NCBI RefSeq assembly: GCF_024400215.1
Contig: NZ_CP053748.1
Coordinates: forward strand, 4,650,001 to 4,714,000
DNA length: 64,000 nt
Direction: 5' to 3'
Source of the DNA: Massilia sp. erpn
Lineage (GTDB): Bacteria; Pseudomonadota; Gammaproteobacteria; Burkholderiales; Burkholderiaceae_D
Below, one piece after another: positions 18,348 to 26,385 of this stretch; the stretch's first letter is position 1; the number at the start of each line of letters is the position of its first letter. The translations under genes were made by a program, and so were the position numbers. Below the pieces are notes generated by a model. The model was not told where the DNA came from, did not search any database, and saw only the letters and a program-made list of their open reading frames with translations.

Positions 18348-18896
18348 TTAGTAGCCGCCCCAGCCATGGGCAGCGCTCTTGCTGCCGGCGTTCAGGCTGG
18401 CGGCGATGCCAGCCCATTTGGCGGCCTCTTCCTCGTCGCGGGCCACGCCTTCGCCGCTGCTGGCCAGGGATGCCAGGGTCAGGGCTGCCTTGGGATGGCT
18501 GTGGCGCGCTGCCTGCAAATACCAGGGACGGGCTTTTTCAGCCGCTTTGGCGCTGAAAGGCTGGCCACCGCGGTAGATTTCCGCCAGCTGGAAGGCCGCT
18601 TCGGAATCGCCGGCCAGGGCGGCCTGTTCCAGCAGCTTGACGGCGTCGGCGCGGCGCGCCTGATTGGCCTGGTAGAACAAGCCCAGTTCGCGCCGGGCCA
18701 CCGCTGAGCCTTGCTCGGCCCATTCGCGCAGGCGGCGTTCGGCGGCAGCGCCGCCGTTGACGCTCAGCGCCTGGGCCGCCGCCTCGATCACCTGGGCCGG
18801 CGGCACGCTATCTTCCTTTGCCTGGCAGGCGATCAGGGCGCCCACCATCACCAGTACCGACGCCAATAACGCGCCGGACTTGTTAAATAATTCCAT
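18348..18896 (-). CDS. Sel1/TPR-repeat lipoprotein
   Basis: 182 residues from the ATG at 18896. Lipobox LIAC near residue 24 (VLVMVGALIACQA). The mature part contains Sel1-like repeats of alanine-rich helix pairs (AVARRELGLFYQANQARRADAVKLLEQAALAGDSEAAFQLAEIYRGG, AARHSHPKAALTLASLASSGEGVARDEEEAAKWAGIAASL). Such repeats form protein-binding solenoids. The partner is unknown. A strong GC hairpin (18923-18946) lies in the 5' leader. Confidence 0.75.
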   Translation of the reverse strand: MELFNKSGALLASVLVMVGALIACQAKEDSVPPAQVIEAAAQALSVNGGAAAERRLREWAEQGSAVARRELGLFYQANQARRADAVKLLEQAALAGDSEAAFQLAEIYRGGQPFSAKAAEKARPWYLQAARHSHPKAALTLASLASSGEGVARDEEEAAKWAGIAASLNAGSKSAAHGWGGY

Positions 18897-18922
18897 TTCC
18901 GCTTTTACCTTATTCTTATTCG

Positions 18923-18946
18923 GCCCCCGCGTGTTCGGGCGGGGGC
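18923..18946. repeat. GC-rich hairpin in the leader of the Sel1 lipoprotein gene
   Basis: Perfect 8-base arms GCCCCCGC (18923-18930) and GCGGGGGC (18939-18946) with an 8-base loop, about 27 bases upstream of the start codon. No T-run, so an operator or 5' leader structure is likelier than a terminator. The rest of 18947-19166 shows nothing else recognisable. Confidence 0.6.
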
Positions 18947-19166
18947 GCCAATATACCAGTTCGTTGCTAAAAATCAATAAAAAACCGTGATTTTTGGTCA
19001 AGAACTGCCCAGGTAGTTTGGCGTCAGCAATAGAAATGCTTCGGCATTGCCGGGTGCTCTTATTTGTCCCGATTCGTTGCGGCAATGCTAGTCAAACAGT
19101 GTTGGCGATCTTAGCATGTTGGGTTTGGTACAAAATCGTGAAAGTCGCAACAATTGTAACCATTCG

Positions 19167-19568
19167 TTAGAAACGGCTGGCATTGCGCCCATTGTGGCGG
19201 TCCAGCCACGCGCCGGCATGCTCCAGGACCAGTTTGAGTTCGCCCTCGACGGCCGCGAACAGCACGGGTACTTCCATCAGGCGGCTTTCATTGAGCGCCA
19301 GTTCCAGGGCCAGGCTGGCCGCCACGAAGCGCTTGGCGCCCAGGCCCGACAGCGCGCTGCGCTGGTTGTGCAGGATGCGGCAAGCCTCGGTCAGGCGCGC
19401 ATCGCGGATCGCCTCGCCGGCCAGATTGAGCGGGTCGATGCCGGGACCGATGCTGCGGCGCACAATCTTGCTTACGCCTTCCACCCCCTGCTCATCCCTG
19501 CCCATCAGCTCCAGCAGCTTGTCCACGCAGAAGACAGCCTCGTCCGATGCCGAGCCATAGTTGCTCAT
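19167..19568 (-). CDS. Conserved-looking hypothetical protein coupled to the DUF900-type gene
   Basis: 133 residues, predicted soluble and helical, with no recognised domain. Its ATG overlaps the TGA of the upstream hydrolase-like gene (ATGA, 19565-19568), so translation is coupled and the two products may act together. GC and codon use match the neighbours. No signal peptide. Confidence 0.65.
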   Translation of the reverse strand: MSNYGSASDEAVFCVDKLLELMGRDEQGVEGVSKIVRRSIGPGIDPLNLAGEAIRDARLTEACRILHNQRSALSGLGAKRFVAASLALELALNESRLMEVPVLFAAVEGELKLVLEHAGAWLDRHNGRNASRF

Positions 19569-20839
19569 ACGCCCTCCGCCGCCATGATCCAGTAGCGCCC
19601 GCCCGCCAGCTGCGCCGGCCGCAAACCCTGGCGCTGGGCGGCGCCGCGGTCCTGGCCGATCAGTTCCTGCATATCGGACAAGACCGGCGCAGGCCCGGCG
19701 GCGGCGTGGCCGAGAAAGCCGGTGTCGGCGCCGCTGGCGTCGATGGTTTCCACGCCGGGCAGCACCAGCAGGCCGGGACCGGCGTCGCCGGCGCGCGCCG
19801 CCGCATGGGCCTTATGGCCGGCCGCCAGCGCCGCGTCGGCACTGGAGGCGTACAAGGTCAGCGGCCGGGCGCTGGCGGCGAAGGCCGGCGCCAGCTCGCG
19901 CTGGAACAGGCCGGCGTCGATATCGGGCGCGGCCAGCAGGATCTGGTGCAGGCGCGAAGCCAGCTCGGGCCGCGCGCGCAGCAGGGCGGCGCAGGCGCCG
20001 GCCAGGGCGCGCCCGCCCAGGCCATGGCCGATCAGGTAGATGCGCTCGACCTGGCTGCTTTCCAGGAAGTCGAGCAGGAAGCGCTGCAAATTGGCCTGGC
20101 TCCATTCGGCACTGGCTTCGTCGGCCGGATAGCCGGCCGGTTTGCCCTGCGCGGGCCAGCTATAGAATAGCGGGGCGCCGCGAAAGCCCAGCTCATAAGC
20201 CAGTTGGGCGCTGCGCCGCGCCGCATCCTCGAACGATACCTTATAGCCGTGCACGAAGAGCAGGGCGCTGGATTCGGGCGCAGCGGCGATCTGGGCCGCC
20301 AGCGCGGTGAAGAAGTTGTCATGGCCGGCCAGCTCGGTTTGCAGCAGGCGCACATGGTGGCTGGGGTCTTCGCGCAGTTCCAGGCGCAGCAGGGCCGGCG
20401 AATCCGGATCGCGCGGGCCGCGCGGCACGCTGACCTCGCAATAGCCGTAGCTGAGCGGCGCGCGCTGGCTGCCGAACTGGCGTGCCGGATGGCGGTCGCC
20501 GCTTTGCTGGCGGTCGGTGCCGAACCAGACCTTGAGCACGGCGGCATTGGCCGCGCCGCCGGGGTGGCTGGCGGCAGGCGGCGGGCGGCGCCGGTCGATT
20601 TCGTCGAGCAGATTGCGCGCGGCGGCGCGCAGGTAGCGGTCGCCGGCCAGGCCGGCCACGGCCAGCGCATCGGACAGGGCGAACTGGCGCGACTTGGAGC
20701 CGGCGTCTTCTTCCAGGGTGGCGACGGCGTCTTCCACCGCCGGCGCCTGGGCCGCGAGGCGGGCTTTGAGCATCTGGTAGGCAGGGCTGCTGGCGCCGTC
20801 TTCAATCGCTGCGGTGAGGGCGCTGGTGATGATGTCCAT
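19565..20839 (-). CDS. DUF900-type alpha/beta-hydrolase homologue lacking the nucleophile serine
   Basis: 424 residues from the ATG at 20839 (MDIITSALTAAIEDGASS). The C-terminal 300 residues show the DUF900 pattern: VLKVWFGTDRQ, LSYGYCEVSVPRG, SALLFVHGYKVSFEDAARRSAQLAYELGF, GAPLFYSWPAQG and IYLIGHGLGGRALAGA. In active members the last motif is G-H-S-M/L-G; here serine is replaced by glycine (GHGLGG), seen directly in the codons near 20023-20040. The later DIDAGLFQREL segment is retained. It may therefore be a binding protein rather than a hydrolase. The N-terminal ~100 residues are helical and unrecognised. Confidence 0.75.
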   Translation of the reverse strand: MDIITSALTAAIEDGASSPAYQMLKARLAAQAPAVEDAVATLEEDAGSKSRQFALSDALAVAGLAGDRYLRAAARNLLDEIDRRRPPPAASHPGGAANAAVLKVWFGTDRQQSGDRHPARQFGSQRAPLSYGYCEVSVPRGPRDPDSPALLRLELREDPSHHVRLLQTELAGHDNFFTALAAQIAAAPESSALLFVHGYKVSFEDAARRSAQLAYELGFRGAPLFYSWPAQGKPAGYPADEASAEWSQANLQRFLLDFLESSQVERIYLIGHGLGGRALAGACAALLRARPELASRLHQILLAAPDIDAGLFQRELAPAFAASARPLTLYASSADAALAAGHKAHAAARAGDAGPGLLVLPGVETIDASGADTGFLGHAAAGPAPVLSDMQELIGQDRGAAQRQGLRPAQLAGGRYWIMAAEGV

Positions 20840-20918
20840 TCCAACCTCTCTAGGAGCTGCGGTAATGCATATCTGACCACAGTAAATGTGGCAAGTCCAG
20901 CATGATTGCATGCGGTGC

Positions 20919-20960
20919 GGCATACGGGCGACGGCATACGTGCGACGGCATACGTGCGAC
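20919..20960. repeat. Three tandem copies of a 14-base unit
   Basis: GGCATACGGGCGAC followed by two copies of GGCATACGTGCGAC, in the divergent intergenic region between the hydrolase-like gene and the hybrid kinase gene. It could be a regulator-binding array or simple slippage. Confidence 0.8.
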
Positions 20961-21084
20961 GGCTGCCCGCTTGTCTAAGCCCAGGCAATGGCTCATACTC
21001 GTCTGAACCCGTTCCGCAGCGCCCGCTTCTTTCTCGCAAGCCGCTTATAACGCAGGGCGCAGGCCGGGCTGCTGGGGAGACCGT

Positions 21085-23379
21085 ATGGCAGCCGAAGTGA
21101 ATGCGCAAATTCTGGACGAGGCGCCGGGCGGGGTGATAGCCACCTGTTCGCGCGGCATGGTCAATTACTGGTCGCGCGGCGCCGAGGAAATCTATGGCTA
21201 CCCGGCCGCGGAGGCCCAGGGCCGCCAACTGCTCGACCTGATCGGCATGAGCGGGCAGAGCTGGCAAGACTTGCTGGCCGCCTTCTCGCCGGCCCAGCCC
21301 CTGGTCGATCTCGAATGCCTGCGCCACCGCAAAGATGGTTCGCCGGTCTTCATCGACGCCAGTTGCAAAGCCATCTACGACTCGTACACCAAGATCGAGC
21401 GCATCGTCTTCAGCCAGAAGGATGTGACGGCCGCGCGCACCCTGCGCGACGCCAAGCTGGCCGAGGGCCGCTACCGCGAGCTGCTGGAATCGCTGCCCGA
21501 CGCGGTGGTGATGGCCAATGCCAGCGGTCGCATCGTGCTGGTCAACAGCCAGGCCGAGTCCCTGTTCGGTTATGCGCCCAGTGAGCTGCGCGGCCTGTCG
21601 ATCGAGATCCTGCTGCCGGAACGCTTCCGCCACGGCCATGTGATGCACCGCGCGAATTACTTCGTGCAGCCGCGCACGCGCACCATGGGCGCCGGCCTGG
21701 AGTTGTACGGGGTGCGCAAGAACCGCAGCGAATTCCCGGTCGAGATCAGCCTGAGCATGATGGCCACCGAAGAAGGCCCACTGGTGATGAGCGCGGTGCG
21801 CGATATCAGCGACCGCAAGAAGGCCGAGCAGAAATTCCGCGGCCTGCTGGAATCGGCGCCCGACGCCATGGTGATCGTCAACAGCCGAGGCGAGATCGTG
21901 CTGGTCAACTCGCAGACCGAGCAGCTGTTCGGTTATCCGCGCCAGGAGCTGCTGGGCAAGAAGGTCGAGGTGCTGATCCCGGCCCGCTTCGCCACCCACC
22001 ATCCAGGCTCGCGCGACGGCTTTTTCGGCCAGCCCAAGCCGCGCGCCATGGGCGCCGGCGTCGAGCTGTACGGCCGGCGCCGCGACAGCAGCGAATTCCC
22101 GGTGGAGATCAGCCTGAGCCCGCTGGAGATGGAGGACGAGGTGCTGGTGTCGAGCGCCATCCGCGATATCAGCGGCCGCAAGCGCATCGAAAAGGCGCTG
22201 GAAGAACAGCGCCACGAACTCGAGCGCGCCAGCAAGGCCAAGGACCGCTTCCTGGCCAGCATGTCGCACGAGCTGCGCACCCCGCTCAACGCCATCCTCG
22301 GCTTCGGCCAGCTGCTGTGCAACGAGAGCCTGCCGGTGACGGAGGCGCAGCGGCGCAGCTTTTCCGGCAATATCGTGCAGGCCGGGCGCCACCTGCTGAA
22401 TCTGATCAACGAAACCCTGGACCTGGCCAAGATCGAGTCGGGCGCCATCACCCTGTCGATGGAGGCGGTCGGCCTGCACGAGCTGCTGCATGAGACGCGG
22501 CATATGGTGGACGCCATGGCCGAGCGGCGCGGCATCCGCCTGATGCTGCCCGAGGATTCGCCGCTGACGGTGCAGGCCGACCGCGTGCGCCTGCGCCAGA
22601 TCGTGCTCAATCTGCTGTCGAACGCGATCAAGTACAACCGCCAGGGCGGCGCGGTGGTGGTCGATTTCGGCCAGCGTGACACGGGCCGCATCTGGCTCAC
22701 GGTGCAGGACACCGGCCCAGGCCTGCGGCCCGAGCAGATCGCCGAGCTGTTCCAGCCCTTTAACCGCCTGGGCCAGGAAGGCGGACCGGAAGAAGGCACC
22801 GGCATCGGCCTGGTCTTGAGCAAGCGCCTGGCCGAACTGATGGCAGGCAGCATCGCCGTGGCCAGCACGCCGGGCGCCGGCTGTGCCTTCACGGTGGAAC
22901 TGGCGGCGGCCTTGCCGCTGGCAGCGGCCGACGCGGAAACGGCGCTGGCCGCCGTGCCGGCGCCGCAGCGCCGCGCGCAGGACAAGCCGCTGCTGCTGTA
23001 TGTGGAAGACAATCCGGCCAATCTGCGCCTGGTCAGCGACATCCTGTCACTGCATATGGAGGTGGTGCTGCTGACGGCGGGCGACGGCGCGGCCGGGGTG
23101 GCGCTGGCGCGCGAATACCTGCCCGACCTGATCCTGATGGACATGAACCTGCCCGGCATGAGCGGGCGTGAGGCGCACAAGGTGCTCAGCGAAGATCCGG
23201 CCACGGCTGCCATTCCCGTGCTGGCGCTGTCGGCCAACGCCATACGCCAGGATATCCAGGCGGCGCTGGATGCGGGCTTCTACCGCTACCTGACCAAGCC
23301 GATCGATATCGGCGAGTTCACGGCGGCGGTGGAGGCCGGCCTGTCCTGGGCCGCCGAGCAGCGCAGCCGGCGCGCGTAA
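21085..23379 (+). CDS. Triple-PAS hybrid sensor histidine kinase with C-terminal receiver
   Basis: 764 residues with no membrane helix, so cytosolic. Three PAS domains (about 8-115, 128-250, 255-375); PAS2 and PAS3 are near-duplicates sharing DAVVMANASGRIVLVNSQAE / DAMVIVNSRGEIVLVNSQTE and MGAGLELYG / MGAGVELYG. A coiled linker leads to HisKA with phospho-acceptor His395 (SMSHELRTPLNAIL), then the ATPase (NAIKYN, DTGPGL, EGTGIGLVLSK) and a receiver with Asp686 (LILMDMNLPG). GGGGAG precedes the ATG. It shares the kinase-receiver core with the protein at 32383. Its stop abuts the convergent stop at 23380. Confidence 0.92.
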   Translation: MAAEVNAQILDEAPGGVIATCSRGMVNYWSRGAEEIYGYPAAEAQGRQLLDLIGMSGQSWQDLLAAFSPAQPLVDLECLRHRKDGSPVFIDASCKAIYDSYTKIERIVFSQKDVTAARTLRDAKLAEGRYRELLESLPDAVVMANASGRIVLVNSQAESLFGYAPSELRGLSIEILLPERFRHGHVMHRANYFVQPRTRTMGAGLELYGVRKNRSEFPVEISLSMMATEEGPLVMSAVRDISDRKKAEQKFRGLLESAPDAMVIVNSRGEIVLVNSQTEQLFGYPRQELLGKKVEVLIPARFATHHPGSRDGFFGQPKPRAMGAGVELYGRRRDSSEFPVEISLSPLEMEDEVLVSSAIRDISGRKRIEKALEEQRHELERASKAKDRFLASMSHELRTPLNAILGFGQLLCNESLPVTEAQRRSFSGNIVQAGRHLLNLINETLDLAKIESGAITLSMEAVGLHELLHETRHMVDAMAERRGIRLMLPEDSPLTVQADRVRLRQIVLNLLSNAIKYNRQGGAVVVDFGQRDTGRIWLTVQDTGPGLRPEQIAELFQPFNRLGQEGGPEEGTGIGLVLSKRLAELMAGSIAVASTPGAGCAFTVELAAALPLAAADAETALAAVPAPQRRAQDKPLLLYVEDNPANLRLVSDILSLHMEVVLLTAGDGAAGVALAREYLPDLILMDMNLPGMSGREAHKVLSEDPATAAIPVLALSANAIRQDIQAALDAGFYRYLTKPIDIGEFTAAVEAGLSWAAEQRSRRA

Positions 23380-24906
23380 CTAAGGCCGCAGGCAGGCGGC
23401 GAAATCCTCGAACGCGCCATAAGCCGGCTGGCTCGGACGCGGCGCGCCGCACAGCTCAGCCACCGCGCCGGTGCGTGCATCAGTCGGCACGGCCTCGCGG
23501 CGCGGCGCCATGCCGCGCCAGCGCAGGTCGAACTCCAGCGGCGCCTGAAACAGGGCGCGCAGCGGATGCGAGCCGAGATAGAGGCGGGTGACGCCGCTGT
23601 CCAGATTGTCCTGCGCGCGCAGCAGGGCGCCACTGCGCACGGCAATGCGGCCGTCGACCAGATTGCCTTCGACGTCGGCGCTGGTTTCGGGAAAGCGCAG
23701 GGCGATGCCGGCGGTGTCGATCAGGGTGTTATGGCGCAATTGGCTGGTGGCGGCGCGGTTCAGGTAGATGCCTTCGTCGGAACAGGAGGCGATCAGATTG
23801 GCTTGCAGCACGCCGCCGTCCTGCTCGGTGATGCAGCGCTGGTCGCGGCAGTACGGCGCGGCGGTGCCGCCGCCACCCAGCGACAGACCGACGCGCTGGC
23901 CCGGCTGGCCGCGCAGGCGCTGTTCGCAGATCACCACATTGCGCTCGAAGATATTGCCGCTGCCGGCACCCTTGGCGAAGCCGCCGTAGCTGATCTGGTC
24001 GCCGCCGCCCTTGATGAAGTCGCTGATCAGATTGGCGCGGATGGTCCAGTGGCTGGCCGCCACCAGGTCGATCGGCGTGACCGGGGTGCCGGTCTGGCGC
24101 ACCGCCGTATTGCTCAGGGTATTCTGTTCCAGCAGGCCGTGGTCGGGCTGGGCGCCGTGCTGGCCATTGATCTTGATATGCGAATTGAAGTCGAGGATGG
24201 TGTTGTTGCGCGCCGTGAAATGCCGGGCCGCGCCGGTGATGTGGAAGGCGTGCTCGCACGTGCCTTGCAGCGGGCAGATGCCTTGCAGCTGCAGATTCTC
24301 GAAAGTCCACCACGGGGCCGAGACCAGGAAGCCTTCGGCCATCGCCAGTTCCAGCACCACGCTGCCGGCGCGGGCGGCGCGCAGCACGATGGGTTGCTCG
24401 CGCGTGCCGGGCCGGCTGACGTCAATATACGAGCTGGCCAGGAAGCGGTAGCGGCCCGGCAGGACGGTGATGCGGTCGCCTGGCAGGGCTTGGGCGATGG
24501 CCTTGCGCAGCGCGTCGGCTGAAGCGACCATGACTTCACGGCCGCCGGGCGCGAGGGCGTCGGCGGCATTGGGCGGCGTGGCTTGTCCCGCATTGCGCGC
24601 ATCCTCGACTTGCGCGCCGATGCGCAGACGCAGCGCACCGGGCAGCGGCGCATCGCCGCGATCGAGGGTGTGCAGGGCGGCGGCCATGGCGCGTCCCACG
24701 CCGACGATCAGCGGATTGTGGCCGTCGGCGCGCTGTTCCAGATAGGGTGCCAGACGGCGCGGCGGAATGCCGCTACGTTCCAGGCCATAGCTGGTCAGCG
24801 CGGCCAGGGCCGCCATGGCGGCCAGCAAGCCAGCCAGCCAGGGCGCGTAACTGCGGTTTTTCACGCGCGCGTGGCGCGAAGCCAATACCATGCTAATCCC
24901 ATCCAT
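23380..24906 (-). CDS. Membrane-anchored right-handed beta-helix protein (polysaccharide-lyase-like)
   Basis: 508 residues (a second start at 24891 is possible). One N-terminal membrane anchor (about 21-42, APWLAGLLAAMAALAALTSYG). From about residue 130 it has the chondroitinase-B/PL6-like pattern: ADALRKAIAQALPGDRITVLPGRYRF, then beta-helix rungs with ITGAARHFTARNNTILDFNSHIKI, WTIRANLISDF, GNIFERNVVICE, NTLIDTAGIALRF. Such folds bind or cleave acidic polysaccharides. The start overlaps the end of the ydcF-like gene by 31-46 bases, indicating translational coupling. Substrate unknown; catalytic residues were not assigned. Confidence 0.8.
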   Translation of the reverse strand: MDGISMVLASRHARVKNRSYAPWLAGLLAAMAALAALTSYGLERSGIPPRRLAPYLEQRADGHNPLIVGVGRAMAAALHTLDRGDAPLPGALRLRIGAQVEDARNAGQATPPNAADALAPGGREVMVASADALRKAIAQALPGDRITVLPGRYRFLASSYIDVSRPGTREQPIVLRAARAGSVVLELAMAEGFLVSAPWWTFENLQLQGICPLQGTCEHAFHITGAARHFTARNNTILDFNSHIKINGQHGAQPDHGLLEQNTLSNTAVRQTGTPVTPIDLVAASHWTIRANLISDFIKGGGDQISYGGFAKGAGSGNIFERNVVICEQRLRGQPGQRVGLSLGGGGTAAPYCRDQRCITEQDGGVLQANLIASCSDEGIYLNRAATSQLRHNTLIDTAGIALRFPETSADVEGNLVDGRIAVRSGALLRAQDNLDSGVTRLYLGSHPLRALFQAPLEFDLRWRGMAPRREAVPTDARTGAVAELCGAPRPSQPAYGAFEDFAACLRP

Positions 24907-25640
24907 TCATAAGTGGCGTAGTAAGAGCGCTGCAGCGCATTGGCGCTGGGCAGGAACTGCAGCGGCGTGAGCTGGCCTGTGGTTTCGAACATGGTGGGCG
25001 CGGCCACCACCTCGAAGCCGGCTGCGGCGAAACAGGCTTGGGCGCGCGCCATGTGCATGGCGTCCGTCACCAGCAGGATGCGGCGCACGCCGGCGGCGCG
25101 CAGCAGCGGCGCCGAAAGCTGGGCGTTTTGCGCCGTGGTGGCCGAATCGGCCTCGATCCAGCGCACCGGCGTGCGGAAATCTTCGTGCAGCGCGCGCGCC
25201 ATGCCGCGCGCCTTGGCTTCGACCTTGCCGCCGGCCGTGGCGTTGCCGCCGCTGACCAGCAGCGGCAAGCCGGTTTCGTGCTGCAGGCGGGCGCCGTAGC
25301 GCAGGCGGGCCAGGGCAATCCGGTCGGGGATGTCGCCGCCGTATTCCGGCGCGCGCTCGATGCGGCCGGCGGCCAGGATGACGATGGCCTGGGCACCGCT
25401 GCGCTGGGCGGTACCGGGCGGCAGGGCGCGCGTGCGGCTTTCCAGCGGCGCCGCCAGCAGCCGGGCGCCGGCATCGGTGCACAGCAGCACCAGCACGCCG
25501 AGGGCGAGGCCGCCGATGCCGCGTCCCAGGCGCGGCCAGCGCCGCGCCAGCAGCCAGCCCACGGCCATCAGCAGGAACAGGCTCATGGGCGGCAGCAGCA
25601 CCACATGGCTGAGCACGGATATTGCGAAATTGGCAGTCAT
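24861..25640 (-). CDS. YdcF/ElyC-family (DUF218) membrane protein
   Basis: 259 residues. Two N-terminal membrane helices (about 10-60) followed by the DUF218 domain: AIVILAAGRIERAPEYGG, LPLLVSGGNATAGGKVEAKARGMARAL, IEADSATTAQNAQLSAPLLRAAGVRRILLVTDAMHMARA and the closing FLPSANALQRSYYATYEWMGLAWY. Family members (ElyC, SanA, YdcF) act in envelope biogenesis, including polyprenyl carrier and polysaccharide metabolism. It lies between a lipoprotein gene and the beta-helix gene on one strand, suggesting an envelope or exopolysaccharide operon. Confidence 0.85.
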   Translation of the reverse strand: MTANFAISVLSHVVLLPPMSLFLLMAVGWLLARRWPRLGRGIGGLALGVLVLLCTDAGARLLAAPLESRTRALPPGTAQRSGAQAIVILAAGRIERAPEYGGDIPDRIALARLRYGARLQHETGLPLLVSGGNATAGGKVEAKARGMARALHEDFRTPVRWIEADSATTAQNAQLSAPLLRAAGVRRILLVTDAMHMARAQACFAAAGFEVVAAPTMFETTGQLTPLQFLPSANALQRSYYATYEWMGLAWYWLRATRA

Positions 25641-25680
25641 CGTTGCATTATCGCAATTCGCCGCAGGCCGCGCCAGCCGT

Positions 25681-26139
25681 TTATTCCGGTAGGAGTTGTA
25701 GACGGTTCACGCGGGCCGCCTTGTTGTAGACGATGTCGAGCAGCAGTGGCTGGGCGCGGCAGCGCAGGCGGTAGCGGTATTGCCGGTCTTCACCATCGAC
25801 CGTGCGCGCCAGCAGCTCCAATGTGACAGGAATACCACATTCGCGCAGGCGCGGCGCCAGATTTTGATCCGCCTCAGCCAGCACGCTGGCCGCCGCTTTT
25901 TCGGTGAAACGGTTACGCTGCGGCCGGCCGTCGGCAAGCTGGCCCAGCAGCTCCGCCACCTCCTGCGTGACGGCCGGTTCCTCGTCCGGGATGGGCTTGG
26001 CGGGACGGGCGGAAGCCAGTGCTGGTGCGGCTTGCGCGGCCGTGGCCTGCTCGCGCGCCACGCCGCAGGCAGGCAGGGTGGCGGCCAGCAGCACGGTGGC
26101 GGCCAAGGGGGACAGGCGACGGCAAATAGACGATCTCAT
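25681..26139 (-). CDS. Hypothetical lipoprotein
   Basis: 152 residues from the ATG at 26139, preceded by CGGAG; an earlier in-frame start at 26172 lacks a site and would bury the signal peptide. Lipobox LPAC at about residue 25 (AATVLLAATLPACGV). The mature region is charged with an RYRLRCRAQPLLLDIVYNKAARVNRL end; no family recognised. First gene of the probable lipoprotein-ydcF-beta-helix operon, 40 bases before ydcF. Confidence 0.65.
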   Translation of the reverse strand: MRSSICRRLSPLAATVLLAATLPACGVAREQATAAQAAPALASARPAKPIPDEEPAVTQEVAELLGQLADGRPQRNRFTEKAAASVLAEADQNLAPRLRECGIPVTLELLARTVDGEDRQYRYRLRCRAQPLLLDIVYNKAARVNRLQLLPE

Positions 26140-26385
26140 CCTAATCTCCGAAAAGCTGGCATAACCAATCATATTAGCGCTTTGTCATGGCGAAGTCGCG
26201 GAAAGTGCAAAATGAGACAAAAAGTTTATATTGTTAAAAAAATGAACTATTTTGCAACGTTTGCCTTTCTGGCTATACTCGATTCACGTCGATTTGCCAT
26301 TGGCCTCATCCCCGGAGTGGGGCCAGCTGGGACCGATGCTTCGCACCATTTTTATACGCATCCCACTTTCAGGAGAGATAAAAGC

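Noticed and set aside
20919..20960. Iterons of a replication origin
   Set aside because: Only three units, no replication initiator gene or AT-rich unwinding region nearby.
26173..26385. Riboswitch in the leader of the M36-type protease gene
   Set aside because: A CCCCGG...GGGG hairpin is present but none of the conserved GEMM or other known aptamer cores.
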